Numbered from the stretch's first letter, positions 52,523-61,559 are shown. The stretch: DNA of 64,000 nucleotides from Corynebacterium casei LMG S-19264 (GCF_000550785.1 NZ_CP004350.1:786009-850008), one strand, 5' to 3'. Numbers and translations are program-made. The notes: a model not told the origin generated them from the letters alone.

Positions 52523-53659
52523 TTAAGCACCTTCTTCAAAGTACTGCCTAATAATCCCGATGCCACGTTCGATATCTGTTTGCGAAGCCGCAAAAGACAA
52601 TCGGATGTGGCTTTCGGCATCTGGGCCATATTCGGCGCCAGCGCGAACCAGCACGCCACGTTCGGCCAAATCGGCCGCAACCTCAGAAGATGGCACGCCG
52701 GTGTCATAGGAGAAGAAAGCATAAAACGCGCCCTCGGGTTCCACGAGTTGGACATGCGGGATATCGCTAAGCAAGCGCACCACCAGGTCGCGGCGCTGCG
52801 CGTACTCCTCCAACATCGGAGTCACCACAGCTTCATGCAATTTCACCGCAGCCAGCGCTGCGAGCTGCGCCTGCTCAGAAACAGAGCCGTTGAAAGTGCG
52901 GTGCATCTGCGCAATCGCGGCAATCAAATCCTTGTCGCCGGCGACATAGCCCACGCGGAAACCAGTCATGCAGTACTTTTTAGAAAACGTCTGCACGTAG
53001 AGTGTTCGCTCTTTGAGTCCCTCAACTTCTAGCGCGGAGGTGAATTTCTCCTCCGTGTAGGTCAGGGCCGAATAGGCCTCGTCGGAGACAACCATGGTCT
53101 CTGTGCCATCGAGAAGCTCTGCGAGCTTTTCCAGCTCGGCGCGCGTGTGCACAATGCCATTGGGATTTGAAGGATTGGAAAAGACCACCATCTTCGCACC
53201 CTTAAGCGCTACTGCCAGCTTTTCACAGTCGAAGTGCAGGTCGGTGCCCATGGGAACAAACTCCACGGTGCCACCGGCCAAAACCACCTGGTCCGCATAC
53301 AAAGAATAGGCCGGCTGCGGGATAACCACCTTGTCACCCGGCTCAATCAACGCGAAGAACAACGCACCCAAACCAGCCGTCGCACCATGGGTGACCACGA
53401 TGTTGTTTTTATCCCAGTCCGAAGGACGGGCGGGGAGTGCGGCCAGGAGGGCATCGCGAAGCTCTGCAATGCCATGCTGATCCGTGTAATTCGTGCGGCC
53501 ATGCTGAATGGCTTTGAGGCTGGCATCAATGACCGCCTGCGGGGGAGCGAAGTCGGGCTCACCCAACGCCAATGACACGGCGCCCGGGGGCACTACGCCC
53601 AAAGGCGGGCGAAGGGATGCTTCACGCTGGTCAAAGATGCGTTGAGCGATGGTGTTCAT
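52523..53659 (-). CDS. class I/II PLP aminotransferase
   Basis: The 378-residue fold-type I aminotransferase shows LALGEPDFAPP, VTHGATAGLGALFFAL, FSNPSNPNG, MVVSDEAYSALTY (cofactor aspartate near 193) and TFSKKYCMTGFRVGY with the PLP lysine at 227. Its donor is unknown. In this setting it could deaminate arginine (AruH-like, feeding the TPP enzyme) or 2-aminoadipate (feeding HglS), and both routes lack another obvious aminotransferase here. It ends 3 bases from the symporter's end and begins 9 bases after the binding-protein gene. Confidence 0.8.
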   Translation of the reverse strand: MNTIAQRIFDQREASLRPPLGVVPPGAVSLALGEPDFAPPQAVIDASLKAIQHGRTNYTDQHGIAELRDALLAALPARPSDWDKNNIVVTHGATAGLGALFFALIEPGDKVVIPQPAYSLYADQVVLAGGTVEFVPMGTDLHFDCEKLAVALKGAKMVVFSNPSNPNGIVHTRAELEKLAELLDGTETMVVSDEAYSALTYTEEKFTSALEVEGLKERTLYVQTFSKKYCMTGFRVGYVAGDKDLIAAIAQMHRTFNGSVSEQAQLAALAAVKLHEAVVTPMLEEYAQRRDLVVRLLSDIPHVQLVEPEGAFYAFFSYDTGVPSSEVAADLAERGVLVRAGAEYGPDAESHIRLSFAASQTDIERGIGIIRQYFEEGA

Positions 53660-53668
53660 GCAATCTCC

Positions 53669-54532
53669 TTAAATGCCGGACAGATCGCCCGGGGTGGTTT
53701 TTTCAATGGAATCGAGGTCACCGAAGTATTCCTCGATGATGGCGTTGAGCTCCCCAGACTCCTTCATGTCAGTGAGCGCCTGGTTGACGGCGTCGACGCC
53801 CTCGGTGTCATCTTTTTGCAGGCCAATGCCGTACCACTCATCAGAGAAGAAAGATCCATCAGCCTTGGTCATATCGAGCACTTCAAAATCACCGTCATAC
53901 TGTCCGGCGTAGCCTGCAAGAATTGGGGCATCCGAGGTTAGCGCATCCACGTTGCCTTGTGAGAGCGCTTCAATGCAGCTGGAGTTGGTGTCATATTCCT
54001 GCAACTGCACCGCCGGAATCTCTTCCTTGATGCGCTGCGCAGGCTTGGAACCGGTGGTGGAGCACAAAATCTTGCCGTCCAAATCATCCAGCGATTGAAT
54101 GGAGGAGTCATCCGTGCGCACCAGCAAGGCCTGGTGGGTGAGCAGCAGCGGTCCTGCGAAATCAACAATCTCCATGCGGTCCGGAGTGATCGAATAGCCA
54201 CCCTGAATCAGATGCGCCTCACCATTGCGCAGCAAAGTCTCACGCTGCGCGGCGGGGGTTTCGCGGTACTCGATATTTGGAGTATCCCAGCCGTTTTCTT
54301 CGGCCAGGGTCTCCACAATCTTGGTCGCGATATCGGATTCCGCGCCGGTGAAGGAACCATCGCCTTCGCGCAAGCCGATTCCTGGTTGGTCAAACTTCAC
54401 GCCAAGGATGACATTGCCAGATTCGATGGCACCGAGAAGGCCATCGCCTGAGCCATCAGAGGAGGAGCAAGCGGAGAGGGACAAAGTAGCGGCGCCGGCG
54501 AAAAGGGCAATGGCAGATTTGGTCTGAGACAT
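53669..54532 (-). CDS. amino-acid ABC substrate-binding lipoprotein (orphan)
   Basis: The 287-residue precursor has a lipoprotein signal (LFAGAATLSLSACSSSDG, with cysteine at 22) and a type 3 periplasmic binding domain like GluB: VILGVKFDQPGIGLREGDGS, YSITPDRMEIVDFAGPLLLT and LTSDAPILAGYAGQY. No permease or ATPase gene is near, so it either shares a transporter encoded elsewhere or serves another role. It is placed between the AGCS symporter and the aminotransferase on the same strand, probably in one operon. Confidence 0.82.
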   Translation of the reverse strand: MSQTKSAIALFAGAATLSLSACSSSDGSGDGLLGAIESGNVILGVKFDQPGIGLREGDGSFTGAESDIATKIVETLAEENGWDTPNIEYRETPAAQRETLLRNGEAHLIQGGYSITPDRMEIVDFAGPLLLTHQALLVRTDDSSIQSLDDLDGKILCSTTGSKPAQRIKEEIPAVQLQEYDTNSSCIEALSQGNVDALTSDAPILAGYAGQYDGDFEVLDMTKADGSFFSDEWYGIGLQKDDTEGVDAVNQALTDMKESGELNAIIEEYFGDLDSIEKTTPGDLSGI

Positions 54533-54547
54533 GGGGGAGAGATCTTT

Positions 54548-56089
54548 CTAGTCAATGTTCTTGGTAGGGGAACCGTTATCCAGCAAGTTCACGCGGTCTC
54601 TTTCTGGAACCGGTTCAATTTCACCACCGGCCGTAGCCTTGCGGTATGAAGAGATCTCCTTGCGCAAAGGCTTGGCCAGCAGGTAGATGCCCAGCAGGTT
54701 AGGGATAGCAACCAGGAAGAAGGTGGCGTCGGAGAAGCGGACAACGGTGTCCAGGGAAACGGATGCGCCAACAACAATCATGATGATGTAGATGACGCTG
54801 TAGATCTGCTTTGCGCGCTTGTTGTCATTGAAGATGTAGCCGAAGTTGAGCTGGCCGTAGTAGCAGTAGGACAGCACGGTGGAGAATGCAAACAAGACGA
54901 TGCAGACGGTCAGCACGAAGGTGAAACCGTAGGAGACGGTGGCAAAAGCGTTAGTAGCCAGGGTAATGCCGTCAGCGCCGGTGTTGAGGTGCTCACCAGT
55001 AACAATGATGGCAACAGCGGTCAGGGTACACACAATGACGGAGTCCAGGAATGGCTCCCATGCGGCAACCAGACCTTCCTCAGCGGGGCGACGGTTCTTG
55101 GTCACGCCGTGGGCAAGAGCCGCGGTACCAACACCAGCCACGTTGGAGAACAGTGCACGCTGAATACCAATAATCGCCACGCCCAGCACGCCGCCGGAGA
55201 TACCTTCAGGGGTGAATGCGCCCTGGAAAATCTGCACGAATGCGTTCGGGATTTCAGAGAAGTTAAAGCCCAGAACAATAAACACAGCGACGGCATAAAC
55301 TACAGACATCACTGGGACCAGGCGGCTGGTTGCATTGGCGATGGAGTTAATTCCACCAATCAGTACAACTGCCGCCGGGATGGCAATGGCAACGCCAATA
55401 ATCCAGCCGTTGCCGTAGAGGAAGCTGTCCTCACCACCGGTGATGTCAGTCAGGTGCATGGCAACCTGGTTGGCCTGGAAAATGTTGCCGGCACCCATTA
55501 CGGCCAGCGCCATGCCGATGGCGTAGAAATAGCCCAGGCCGATACCGAGCTTTGGCTTGCCGATGGATTTTAGACCGTACTCCAAAAAGTACATCGGACC
55601 AGCGGCGACTGTGCCGTCATCGTTGACGCGGCGGAACATCTGGCCCAAGGTGGCCTCAGCGAGCTTAACCGCCATACCGAGCACACCAGCGGCTGCAATC
55701 CAGAAGGATGCGCCGGGGCCGCCCATGGTGATGGCGACGGCAACACCAGCGATGTTGCCGAGTCCGACGGTGCCGGCGAGCTCTGTGGCAAAGGCTTGGA
55801 AACTGGTCACCTGGCCTGGGTCTGATTTCTTGGCCATCAAGCCGCGGACAACGCGGAAAGCTTGCTTGGCGTCTTTTAGCGGACGTACGCGAAAGTAGAC
55901 GTTGCAGAATACACCGCCTGCAACCAGCCAGACCACCACGAGAGGGAGATCCGCGCCGAGAACCGGGATGGAGAAGAAGACCGCCGTTTCAAGGAACTCT
56001 ACGAAGGGTCCGAAGACCGATTGGATAGCGCCGTCGATGCCGCCACCGGCATCTTGGGCGAGGAAGTGGGTAGTTAATGAAGAACTCAA
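54548..56089 (-). CDS. sodium:alanine/glycine-type symporter (AGCS family)
   Basis: The 513-residue protein is a full AGCS carrier with the family signature near residues 95-130 (ELAGTVGLGNIAGVAVAITM, then GPGASFWIAAAGVLGMAVK) and later NVAGVGTAALAHGVTKNRRP. It imports alanine, glycine or similar amino acids with sodium. I chose the TTG at 56089 because AAAGGA lies 6 bases upstream; the ATG at 56134 is further out with no site. The GTTATCGATAAC palindrome in its upstream region links it to the GntR gene and the pipecolate/lysine operon, so D- or L-lysine-derived substrates are possible. Confidence 0.85.
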   Translation of the reverse strand: MSSSLTTHFLAQDAGGGIDGAIQSVFGPFVEFLETAVFFSIPVLGADLPLVVVWLVAGGVFCNVYFRVRPLKDAKQAFRVVRGLMAKKSDPGQVTSFQAFATELAGTVGLGNIAGVAVAITMGGPGASFWIAAAGVLGMAVKLAEATLGQMFRRVNDDGTVAAGPMYFLEYGLKSIGKPKLGIGLGYFYAIGMALAVMGAGNIFQANQVAMHLTDITGGEDSFLYGNGWIIGVAIAIPAAVVLIGGINSIANATSRLVPVMSVVYAVAVFIVLGFNFSEIPNAFVQIFQGAFTPEGISGGVLGVAIIGIQRALFSNVAGVGTAALAHGVTKNRRPAEEGLVAAWEPFLDSVIVCTLTAVAIIVTGEHLNTGADGITLATNAFATVSYGFTFVLTVCIVLFAFSTVLSYCYYGQLNFGYIFNDNKRAKQIYSVIYIIMIVVGASVSLDTVVRFSDATFFLVAIPNLLGIYLLAKPLRKEISSYRKATAGGEIEPVPERDRVNLLDNGSPTKNID

Positions 56090-56187
56090 CTCAGGTCCTT
56101 TCGGTTGATAAGGCGAGGATACATCCGCTGTCACAAAACGATGGGAGTTTCAATGCATAGGGTTTTGCGACGTGAGCTACATGGTAT

Positions 56188-56199
56188 GTTATCGATAAC
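56188..56199. promoter_or_regulatory. GntR operator candidate (copy 1)
   Basis: GTTATCGATAAC is a perfect 12-base palindrome in the divergent region between the AGCS gene and the GntR gene. The identical sequence occurs at 57152-57163 before the FAD oxidase operon. Confidence 0.7.
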
Positions 56200-56331
56200 C
56201 CATAAGTGAAGCGTTTGGCAAAAGTTTCTTCTTTTGGGGCTAAAAGTTCCTAGATTGATGCAGGATCAACTGCCTGTGCCTGGCTAGGATTGAACCGGTT
56301 AGAAACAATCAGAGTTAAGGGGTGGCTTAAG

Positions 56332-57042
56332 ATGGCACCTGGTGATGAATGGGCCAAGCGGATTGAACAGGTCGGGCGCGAGTCCGCGCTGAGTCAATCA
56401 ACGTTGAAGCAATCGACGCAAAACCTCATTAGGCAACTGCTCTTTTCCGGCATCATGGTGCCCGGTGAGATTTATTCGGCGAACTCCTTGGCTTCGCACC
56501 TGGGGATCTCTAACTCGCCCGCGCGTGAAGCGATGATGGCGCTGGCTGCTATCGGCCTACTTGAGCCGGTGCGCAACCGCGGCTTTCGGGTGGTGGAGCT
56601 ATCCGAGCATGACCGCTATGAGGTTTATGAAATGCGCGTGCTTATTGAGGTTGAAGCCGCGCGCCAGGCTGCCACCCGCGACATCGGCATTGAAGCAATT
56701 GAAAATATCGTGCGTCTTGCCCAGCGTTCCATCGAGGCCTTGCCGTCCACTCGGGAAGATCCGGCGTTGCCTTATCTCAACGCTGACCATGACTTTCACA
56801 TGGCGGTGGTAGATTCCATTGGCAATTCACGTTGGTCAAAAACCATCTCTAACCTGCGTGATGAGTCCCGTGTCAACGGTGCGTATCGCTATCTGAAAGA
56901 CAGTCAAGGTCTGCAGCATTCAGCGCGGGAGCATGTCGATATCGCGAAAGCGGTCCAAGAACGCGACCCTGAAAAGGCTGCCGCGCTCATGCTGAAGCAC
57001 CTAGAATACGCTCGCCCCAAGAATTATCCGCCTGCTTCTTAG
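56332..57042 (+). CDS. GntR-family regulator, FadR/FCD type
   Basis: The 236-residue protein has the winged helix of GntR regulators (SANSLASHLGISNSPAREAM, LLEPVRNRGFRVVEL) and an FCD effector domain with metal-type residues (LNADHDFHMAVVDSIGN, ending with SAREHVDIAKAV). It most likely controls the divergent AGCS gene and the operon downstream through GTTATCGATAAC. The ATG at 56332 has AAGGGG 9 bases upstream; the TTG at 56290 adds 14 residues. The ligand may be a lysine or pipecolate breakdown product (inferred). Confidence 0.85.
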   Translation: MAPGDEWAKRIEQVGRESALSQSTLKQSTQNLIRQLLFSGIMVPGEIYSANSLASHLGISNSPAREAMMALAAIGLLEPVRNRGFRVVELSEHDRYEVYEMRVLIEVEAARQAATRDIGIEAIENIVRLAQRSIEALPSTREDPALPYLNADHDFHMAVVDSIGNSRWSKTISNLRDESRVNGAYRYLKDSQGLQHSAREHVDIAKAVQERDPEKAAALMLKHLEYARPKNYPPAS

Positions 57043-57060
57043 GTCCTTTTCGCCCCTTCA

Positions 57061-57104
57061 ACCCTCTCTCACTGGCATTAAAGTGCAGGTGGGTGAGGGT
57101 TTTT
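57061..57104 (+). terminator. rho-independent terminator after the GntR gene
   Basis: ACCCTC with CAC on the left arm pairs with GTG and GAGGGT on the right, followed by TTTTT. It ends the regulator transcript before the next promoter. Confidence 0.65.
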
Positions 57105-57151
57105 AATATTGTTTCTCCATTCTATTGCGCGATCACAATCCTAGGGTTAGA

Positions 57152-57163
57152 GTTATCGATAAC
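57152..57163. promoter_or_regulatory. GntR operator candidate (copy 2)
   Basis: GTTATCGATAAC, identical to the copy at 56188, followed by an extra AGATAAC half. It lies 52 bases before the FAD oxidase start, in the position of a promoter. Confidence 0.7.
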
Positions 57164-57214
57164 AGATAACCGGCCATGAGTGGTTTAGACCACTGGGTGT
57201 GAAAGGAGGAAGAT

Positions 57215-58405
57215 GTGGTTGACGTTAAAGTTCCACTAGTTCCGAACTATGCGCAGAAGCAACCAGAGATTGCCAGCATTGTCATCATCGGCGGAGGGAT
57301 CATGGGCATGAGTGCTGCTTGGCACCTAGCGTCCCGTGGTGTCACCGGCATTGTTGTGGTGGAACAACACGAAGTGGGCAGAGGATCCTCTGCTAAGCCA
57401 ATGGGCGGAGTCCGTGCAAACTTCTCTGACCCCATGAATGTCATCCTAGGCAAGCGTTCCTTGGATTCCTTCCGCACCTGGAAAGAAGACTTTGGTACCA
57501 ACATTGAATTGGCGAAAGTCGGCTACCTTTTCCTGGCCCGCACCGAAGAAGAAGTGGCAAACCTAGAAGAAGCAACCGCCACCCAGAATGAGTTGGGCGT
57601 GAACTCTTCCATGATCACCCCGGAGAAAGTCGCTGAGGTCAATCCCTTCATTGACCCAAAGGCAATTCTTGCTGGTTCACTTTCTCCCGATGATGGCTAT
57701 GCCTGCCCGGCAGCCGCGGTCGAGGGCTACATGCGCGCGGCAATCTCCCTTGGCGTTACGGTTATGGACCACACCGAAGTCCTGGATATTTCTACCTCCG
57801 GCGGGGTGATCGAATCAGTCACTACGCAACGCGGCGCCATCCGCACCGAGCAGGTGCTGTGCGCAGCCGGCGCATGGTCTGCAAAGATTGGTGAGATGGC
57901 CGGGCACACCTTGCCTGTTGAACCCGTTCGCCGCATGATCGGGCTGACCACGCAGATGCCACAAGCGCACCCCACGGTGCCGTTTACCTTAGATTTGTCC
58001 ACCACCATGTACATGCACAACTACTACAACGGCATGCTGCTGGGAATTTCCCACCCACAAGAACCAAGCTTCAACCGCGATTACAGCTTTGAATGGCTCG
58101 GCGCATTCAATTCCGCGGCGAAGATATTCGCACCATCACTTCAGAACCCACAGCTGGATTCCGGCTGGGCGGGTTTCTATGAAAACACTCCCGACCGCAA
58201 CGCGATTATCGGCGCATCTGACCGCGTGACCGGTTTCTACTACTGTACTGGATTTTCCGGGCACGGATTCCTGCAAGGCCCCGCTGCCGGCGAATTTGCC
58301 GCCGACATAATTCAGGGCCGGGAATCTTTCCTTCCCCATGACGGCTATTCCACCGCCCGATTTGATCAAGACCTCAAATCAGTCATTGAAAAGAACATCA
58401 TCTAA
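57215..58405 (+). CDS. FAD-dependent amino-acid oxidase, probable pipecolate/D-lysine-pathway oxidase
   Basis: The 396-residue DAO-family flavoprotein has the dinucleotide motif IVIIGGGIMGMSAAWHL near residues 22-38, GRGSSAKPMGGVRANF at the flavin, and the C-terminal NAIIGASDRVTGFYYCTGFS, then GHGFLQGPAAGE. It resembles sarcosine-oxidase beta-like and L-pipecolate oxidases. The two genes after it encode the later steps of the aminoadipate route, so it probably oxidises L-pipecolate to the cyclic imine that opens to aminoadipate semialdehyde, like AmaA. The GTG start follows AAAGGAGGAAGAT closely. Confidence 0.75.
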   Translation: MVDVKVPLVPNYAQKQPEIASIVIIGGGIMGMSAAWHLASRGVTGIVVVEQHEVGRGSSAKPMGGVRANFSDPMNVILGKRSLDSFRTWKEDFGTNIELAKVGYLFLARTEEEVANLEEATATQNELGVNSSMITPEKVAEVNPFIDPKAILAGSLSPDDGYACPAAAVEGYMRAAISLGVTVMDHTEVLDISTSGGVIESVTTQRGAIRTEQVLCAAGAWSAKIGEMAGHTLPVEPVRRMIGLTTQMPQAHPTVPFTLDLSTTMYMHNYYNGMLLGISHPQEPSFNRDYSFEWLGAFNSAAKIFAPSLQNPQLDSGWAGFYENTPDRNAIIGASDRVTGFYYCTGFSGHGFLQGPAAGEFAADIIQGRESFLPHDGYSTARFDQDLKSVIEKNII

Positions 58406-58430
58406 ATAGTAAAAGGAACAAAGAATTTCA

Positions 58431-59831
58431 ATGGTATTTCAAGAAACATGGGAACTTCGCGCTCGCTTTGCTCGCAGTCTGTCAGATATGTACGGAACCG
58501 AAGTCCCTGCCTACACCACTTTGGTGGAGGTATCAGAGGCAGTAAACACGGACTTCATGGACACCATGGGCGCGGAGGCAGAACGCCTGGGCAGCATCGG
58601 GCGTGTCACGGCAGAGCGCCACGGCGCCATCCGCGTCGGCTCCCCAGAGGAGATGAGCCAGGTAGCTCAGGTCTTTGCCGGTTTCGGCATGTACCCAGTG
58701 GGTTTCTATGACCTGCGTGATGCTTCCAAGTCTTCGGTCCCAGTGGTGTCCACGGCATTCCGCCCAACTGACAAGGATGAGTTGGCCAAGAACCCCTTCC
58801 GTGTGTTTACCTCCATGCTGGCGGCAGATGACCCGCGCTTTTTCAGTCCCGAACTGCAAGAGCGTTTGCAAAGTTACATAGCTGAGCGTCACATCTTCTC
58901 TGATGAACTGGTGGCAATGGCCGCCAAGGCCGCAGAAGGCAAGGGGCTCGAAGAAGTCGATGCCGATAAGCTCATTGAGCTAGCTACCGCAGCATTTGAG
59001 CTCAATGATGAGCCAATTGATGAGCAGTGGTACCGCGAGCTAGAAGCGATCTCCGCGGTTGCTTCTGATATCGGCGGCGTGCGCTACACGCATATCAACC
59101 ACCTCACCCCGCGTGTGTTGGACATTGATGATTTGTACAACCGCATGGAAGCCCGCGGCATCACCATGATTGATGAAATCCAAGGCCCACCAGACTGGGA
59201 TGGCCCCGACATCTTGCTACGCCAGACTTCTTTCCGCGCACTCGATGAAGAGCGCATGTTTAAGTTCGCAGACGGCACCGTTGGTCCAGGCGCGCTGCGC
59301 GTGCGCTTCGGCGAGGTAGAGCAGCGCGGCATCGCTCTGACCCCGCAGGGTCGCGAACTCTACGACACCATGAACACCCAGGTGGATGAAAAACTTGCTG
59401 CAGGCTCTGGTAAGACCCGCGTGGAACTTGCCCGCGAGGTGTGGGCAGAAAACCTTCCCAACACAGAGAAGGGCCTGCGTGAGCAGGGCTTGGGCTACTT
59501 CACCTATGAAGTCACAAGTAGCGCTGAGCCAGGGGAGTACGACGCAGAGCAGCTTATCGATTCCGGTGTGCTCACCGCCCAGCCCATCGTCTACGAGGAC
59601 TTCCTGCCGCGTTCGGCGGCGGGCATCTTCCAGTCGAACCTGAAAGATGAAGGTACTCGTGACAATGAACAGCAAGGAACGGACTATGACCTTGACACGC
59701 TTTCAAAGATTGTTGGCCGCGACATCGTCGAACCTTACGAGTTGTACAAAGCCCAGGAAGAGGCCTCCTTGTCAGCCGCAGCGCAGCAACTTGGAGTAAC
59801 CATCCACCCAACCCCAGCCCTTCAAAGCTAA
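58431..59831 (+). CDS. hglS: 2-oxoadipate dioxygenase/decarboxylase (DUF1338)
   Basis: The 466-residue DUF1338 protein keeps the residues reported for HglS: H64 with R68 in AERHGAIRVG, a histidine at 221 or 224 in YTHINHLTPR, and E295 in RFGEVEQRG. Spacing agrees with H70, R74, H226 and E294 of the Pseudomonas putida enzyme as I recall them. HglS turns 2-oxoadipate, oxygen and metal-bound intermediates into D-2-hydroxyglutarate and CO2. The gene lies 25 bases after the oxidase gene. The operon lacks an obvious 2-hydroxyglutarate dehydrogenase, which must be elsewhere. Confidence 0.82.
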   Translation: MVFQETWELRARFARSLSDMYGTEVPAYTTLVEVSEAVNTDFMDTMGAEAERLGSIGRVTAERHGAIRVGSPEEMSQVAQVFAGFGMYPVGFYDLRDASKSSVPVVSTAFRPTDKDELAKNPFRVFTSMLAADDPRFFSPELQERLQSYIAERHIFSDELVAMAAKAAEGKGLEEVDADKLIELATAAFELNDEPIDEQWYRELEAISAVASDIGGVRYTHINHLTPRVLDIDDLYNRMEARGITMIDEIQGPPDWDGPDILLRQTSFRALDEERMFKFADGTVGPGALRVRFGEVEQRGIALTPQGRELYDTMNTQVDEKLAAGSGKTRVELAREVWAENLPNTEKGLREQGLGYFTYEVTSSAEPGEYDAEQLIDSGVLTAQPIVYEDFLPRSAAGIFQSNLKDEGTRDNEQQGTDYDLDTLSKIVGRDIVEPYELYKAQEEASLSAAAQQLGVTIHPTPALQS

Positions 59832-59872
59832 ACCCCCAACATTTCTAAAACCTTCGAAAGGAAATATTTTCC

Positions 59873-61396
59873 ATGGCTACTCAGACTCATGACCAGCTTC
59901 TTCAGACCATCCAGAACGCACTTGCGGCGTGCGGCTACACCGGCGAACTCAGCGGCGGTAACCTGCAGACCCGCACGCCACTGACTGGCGAGGACCTCTT
60001 CGCCATTCAGGGCACCACGAAAGAGCAGGCCACTGAGATGATCACGGCTGCCGATGAAGCCTACAAGTCCTGGCGCGAAGTCCCAGCGCCACGGCGTGGC
60101 AATGTGGTGAAGCGTTGGGGAGAGCTGCTTACAGAGCACAAGCATGACCTGGGCATTCTGGTTCAGGTTGAAGCCGGCAAGTCCATTTCTGAGGCTGAAG
60201 GCGAAGTCCAGGAAATGATTGACATTTGCGACTTCGCACTGGGACAATCCCGCATGCTCTACGGCAAGACCATGCCTTCGGAGCGTCCTGGTCACCGTCT
60301 CATGGAGACCTGGCACCCAATTGGTGTGGTCGGCGTGATTTCCGCGTTTAACTTCCCAGTCGCGGTCTACTCCTGGAACACCGCGAACGCGCTGGTCTGC
60401 GGCGACACCGTGGTGTGGAAGCCATCGGAGATGTGTGCGCTGTCTGCTCTTGGCGCGCATGCACTGCTCGCCCGTGCGATTGAAGAGTGCGGTGAAGACC
60501 AGAACATCAGCCACCTCATCCTCGGCGACCGCAACGTCGGTGAAGTTCTGCTGGATGACCCACGCGTTGCACTGGTGTCTGCCACCGGTTCTACCCGCAT
60601 GGGCCGCGAAGTGGCTCCTCGCGTCGCCTCTCGTTTCGGCCGTTACCTGCTGGAGCTCGGCGGTAACAATGCAGGCATTGTCACCCCATCCGCTGACCTT
60701 GACCTGGCTCTGCGCGGTATCGTCTTCGCTGCCGCCGGCACTGCTGGCCAGCGCTGCACCACCATGCGCCGCCTTATCGTGCACGAGTCCATCGCGGATG
60801 AACTGGTGGACAATATTGTCGCTGCTTACAAGACTCTAACCATCGGCGACCCACGCGATGAGTCCGTCCTGGTTGGCCCACTCATCAACGAGGGCGCATA
60901 TGAGGGCATGCAGAAGTCTTTGGAAACCGCGAAGGAACAAGGCGGCGAAGTACTGGTCGGCGGCAACCGCGTTATCGTCGACGATACCGAGAAGTCCTTC
61001 TACGTCGAACCAGCCGTGGTGCGCATGCCGGAACAAACCGACATCGTTCACAATGAGACTTTTGCTCCAATCCTCTACGTCATCACCTACTCTGACCTGG
61101 ATGAAGCAATCGCCCTGCACAACGCCGTTCCACAGGGACTGTCCTCCGCTATCTTTACCCAGGATAGCTCTGAAGCAGAGATTTTCATCTCCGCTTCTGG
61201 CTCCGACTGCGGTATCGCCAACGTCAACATTGGTACCTCCGGTGCTGAAATCGGTGGTGCCTTCGGAGGTGAGAAGGAAACCGGCGGCGGCCGCGAATCC
61301 GGCTCCGATGCATGGAAGGCCTACATGCGCCGCGCCACCAACACCGTCAACTACTCCGGTGAACTTCCACTCGCGCAGGGTGTTAAGTTCCTCTAA
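59873..61396 (+). CDS. amaB: aminoadipate-semialdehyde dehydrogenase (ALDH7 family)
   Basis: The 507-residue dehydrogenase has all ALDH catalytic residues: WKPSE with K183, LELGGNN with E261 and AGQRCTT with C295. The C-terminal stretch from GTSGAEIGGAFGGEKETGGG to SDAWKAYMRR is the mark of the ALDH7/antiquitin family, whose substrate is alpha-aminoadipate semialdehyde. With the upstream oxidase and HglS this gives a nearly complete pipecolate to 2-hydroxyglutarate line, needing one aminotransferase to turn aminoadipate into oxoadipate. GAAAGGA precedes the ATG by about 10 bases. Confidence 0.85.
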   Translation: MATQTHDQLLQTIQNALAACGYTGELSGGNLQTRTPLTGEDLFAIQGTTKEQATEMITAADEAYKSWREVPAPRRGNVVKRWGELLTEHKHDLGILVQVEAGKSISEAEGEVQEMIDICDFALGQSRMLYGKTMPSERPGHRLMETWHPIGVVGVISAFNFPVAVYSWNTANALVCGDTVVWKPSEMCALSALGAHALLARAIEECGEDQNISHLILGDRNVGEVLLDDPRVALVSATGSTRMGREVAPRVASRFGRYLLELGGNNAGIVTPSADLDLALRGIVFAAAGTAGQRCTTMRRLIVHESIADELVDNIVAAYKTLTIGDPRDESVLVGPLINEGAYEGMQKSLETAKEQGGEVLVGGNRVIVDDTEKSFYVEPAVVRMPEQTDIVHNETFAPILYVITYSDLDEAIALHNAVPQGLSSAIFTQDSSEAEIFISASGSDCGIANVNIGTSGAEIGGAFGGEKETGGGRESGSDAWKAYMRRATNTVNYSGELPLAQGVKFL

Positions 61397-61417
61397 CGAC
61401 TAAAACAACCAATCCAG

Positions 61418-61461
61418 AAACACTGGCATCTGAAATTATTGCCTAGATGACCAGTGTTTTT
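61418..61461 (+). terminator. rho-independent terminator after the aldehyde dehydrogenase
   Basis: AAACACTGG at 61418-61426 pairs with CCAGTGTTT at 61451-61459, and ATs inside extend the stem (GCAT/ATGA). It ends in TTTTT and closes the oxidase-hglS-ALDH operon. Confidence 0.7.
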
Positions 61462-61519
61462 GGTGATCTCAAAAACTTTTTGCAAAGTTCCCGCGTGTAG
61501 TGACATGTAACATGCTACC

Positions 61520-61533
61520 GTGATTCCAATCAC
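61520..61533. promoter_or_regulatory. palindrome before the TRAP-type permease gene
   Basis: GTGATT-CC-AATCAC is a perfect inverted repeat 27 bases before the permease start. A TGATTCC half also lies before the second GntR gene at about 63968-63975, so this may be the operator of that regulator. Confidence 0.4.
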
Positions 61534-61559
61534 TGACGGACAAGTTTTTGAGGCAGGTT

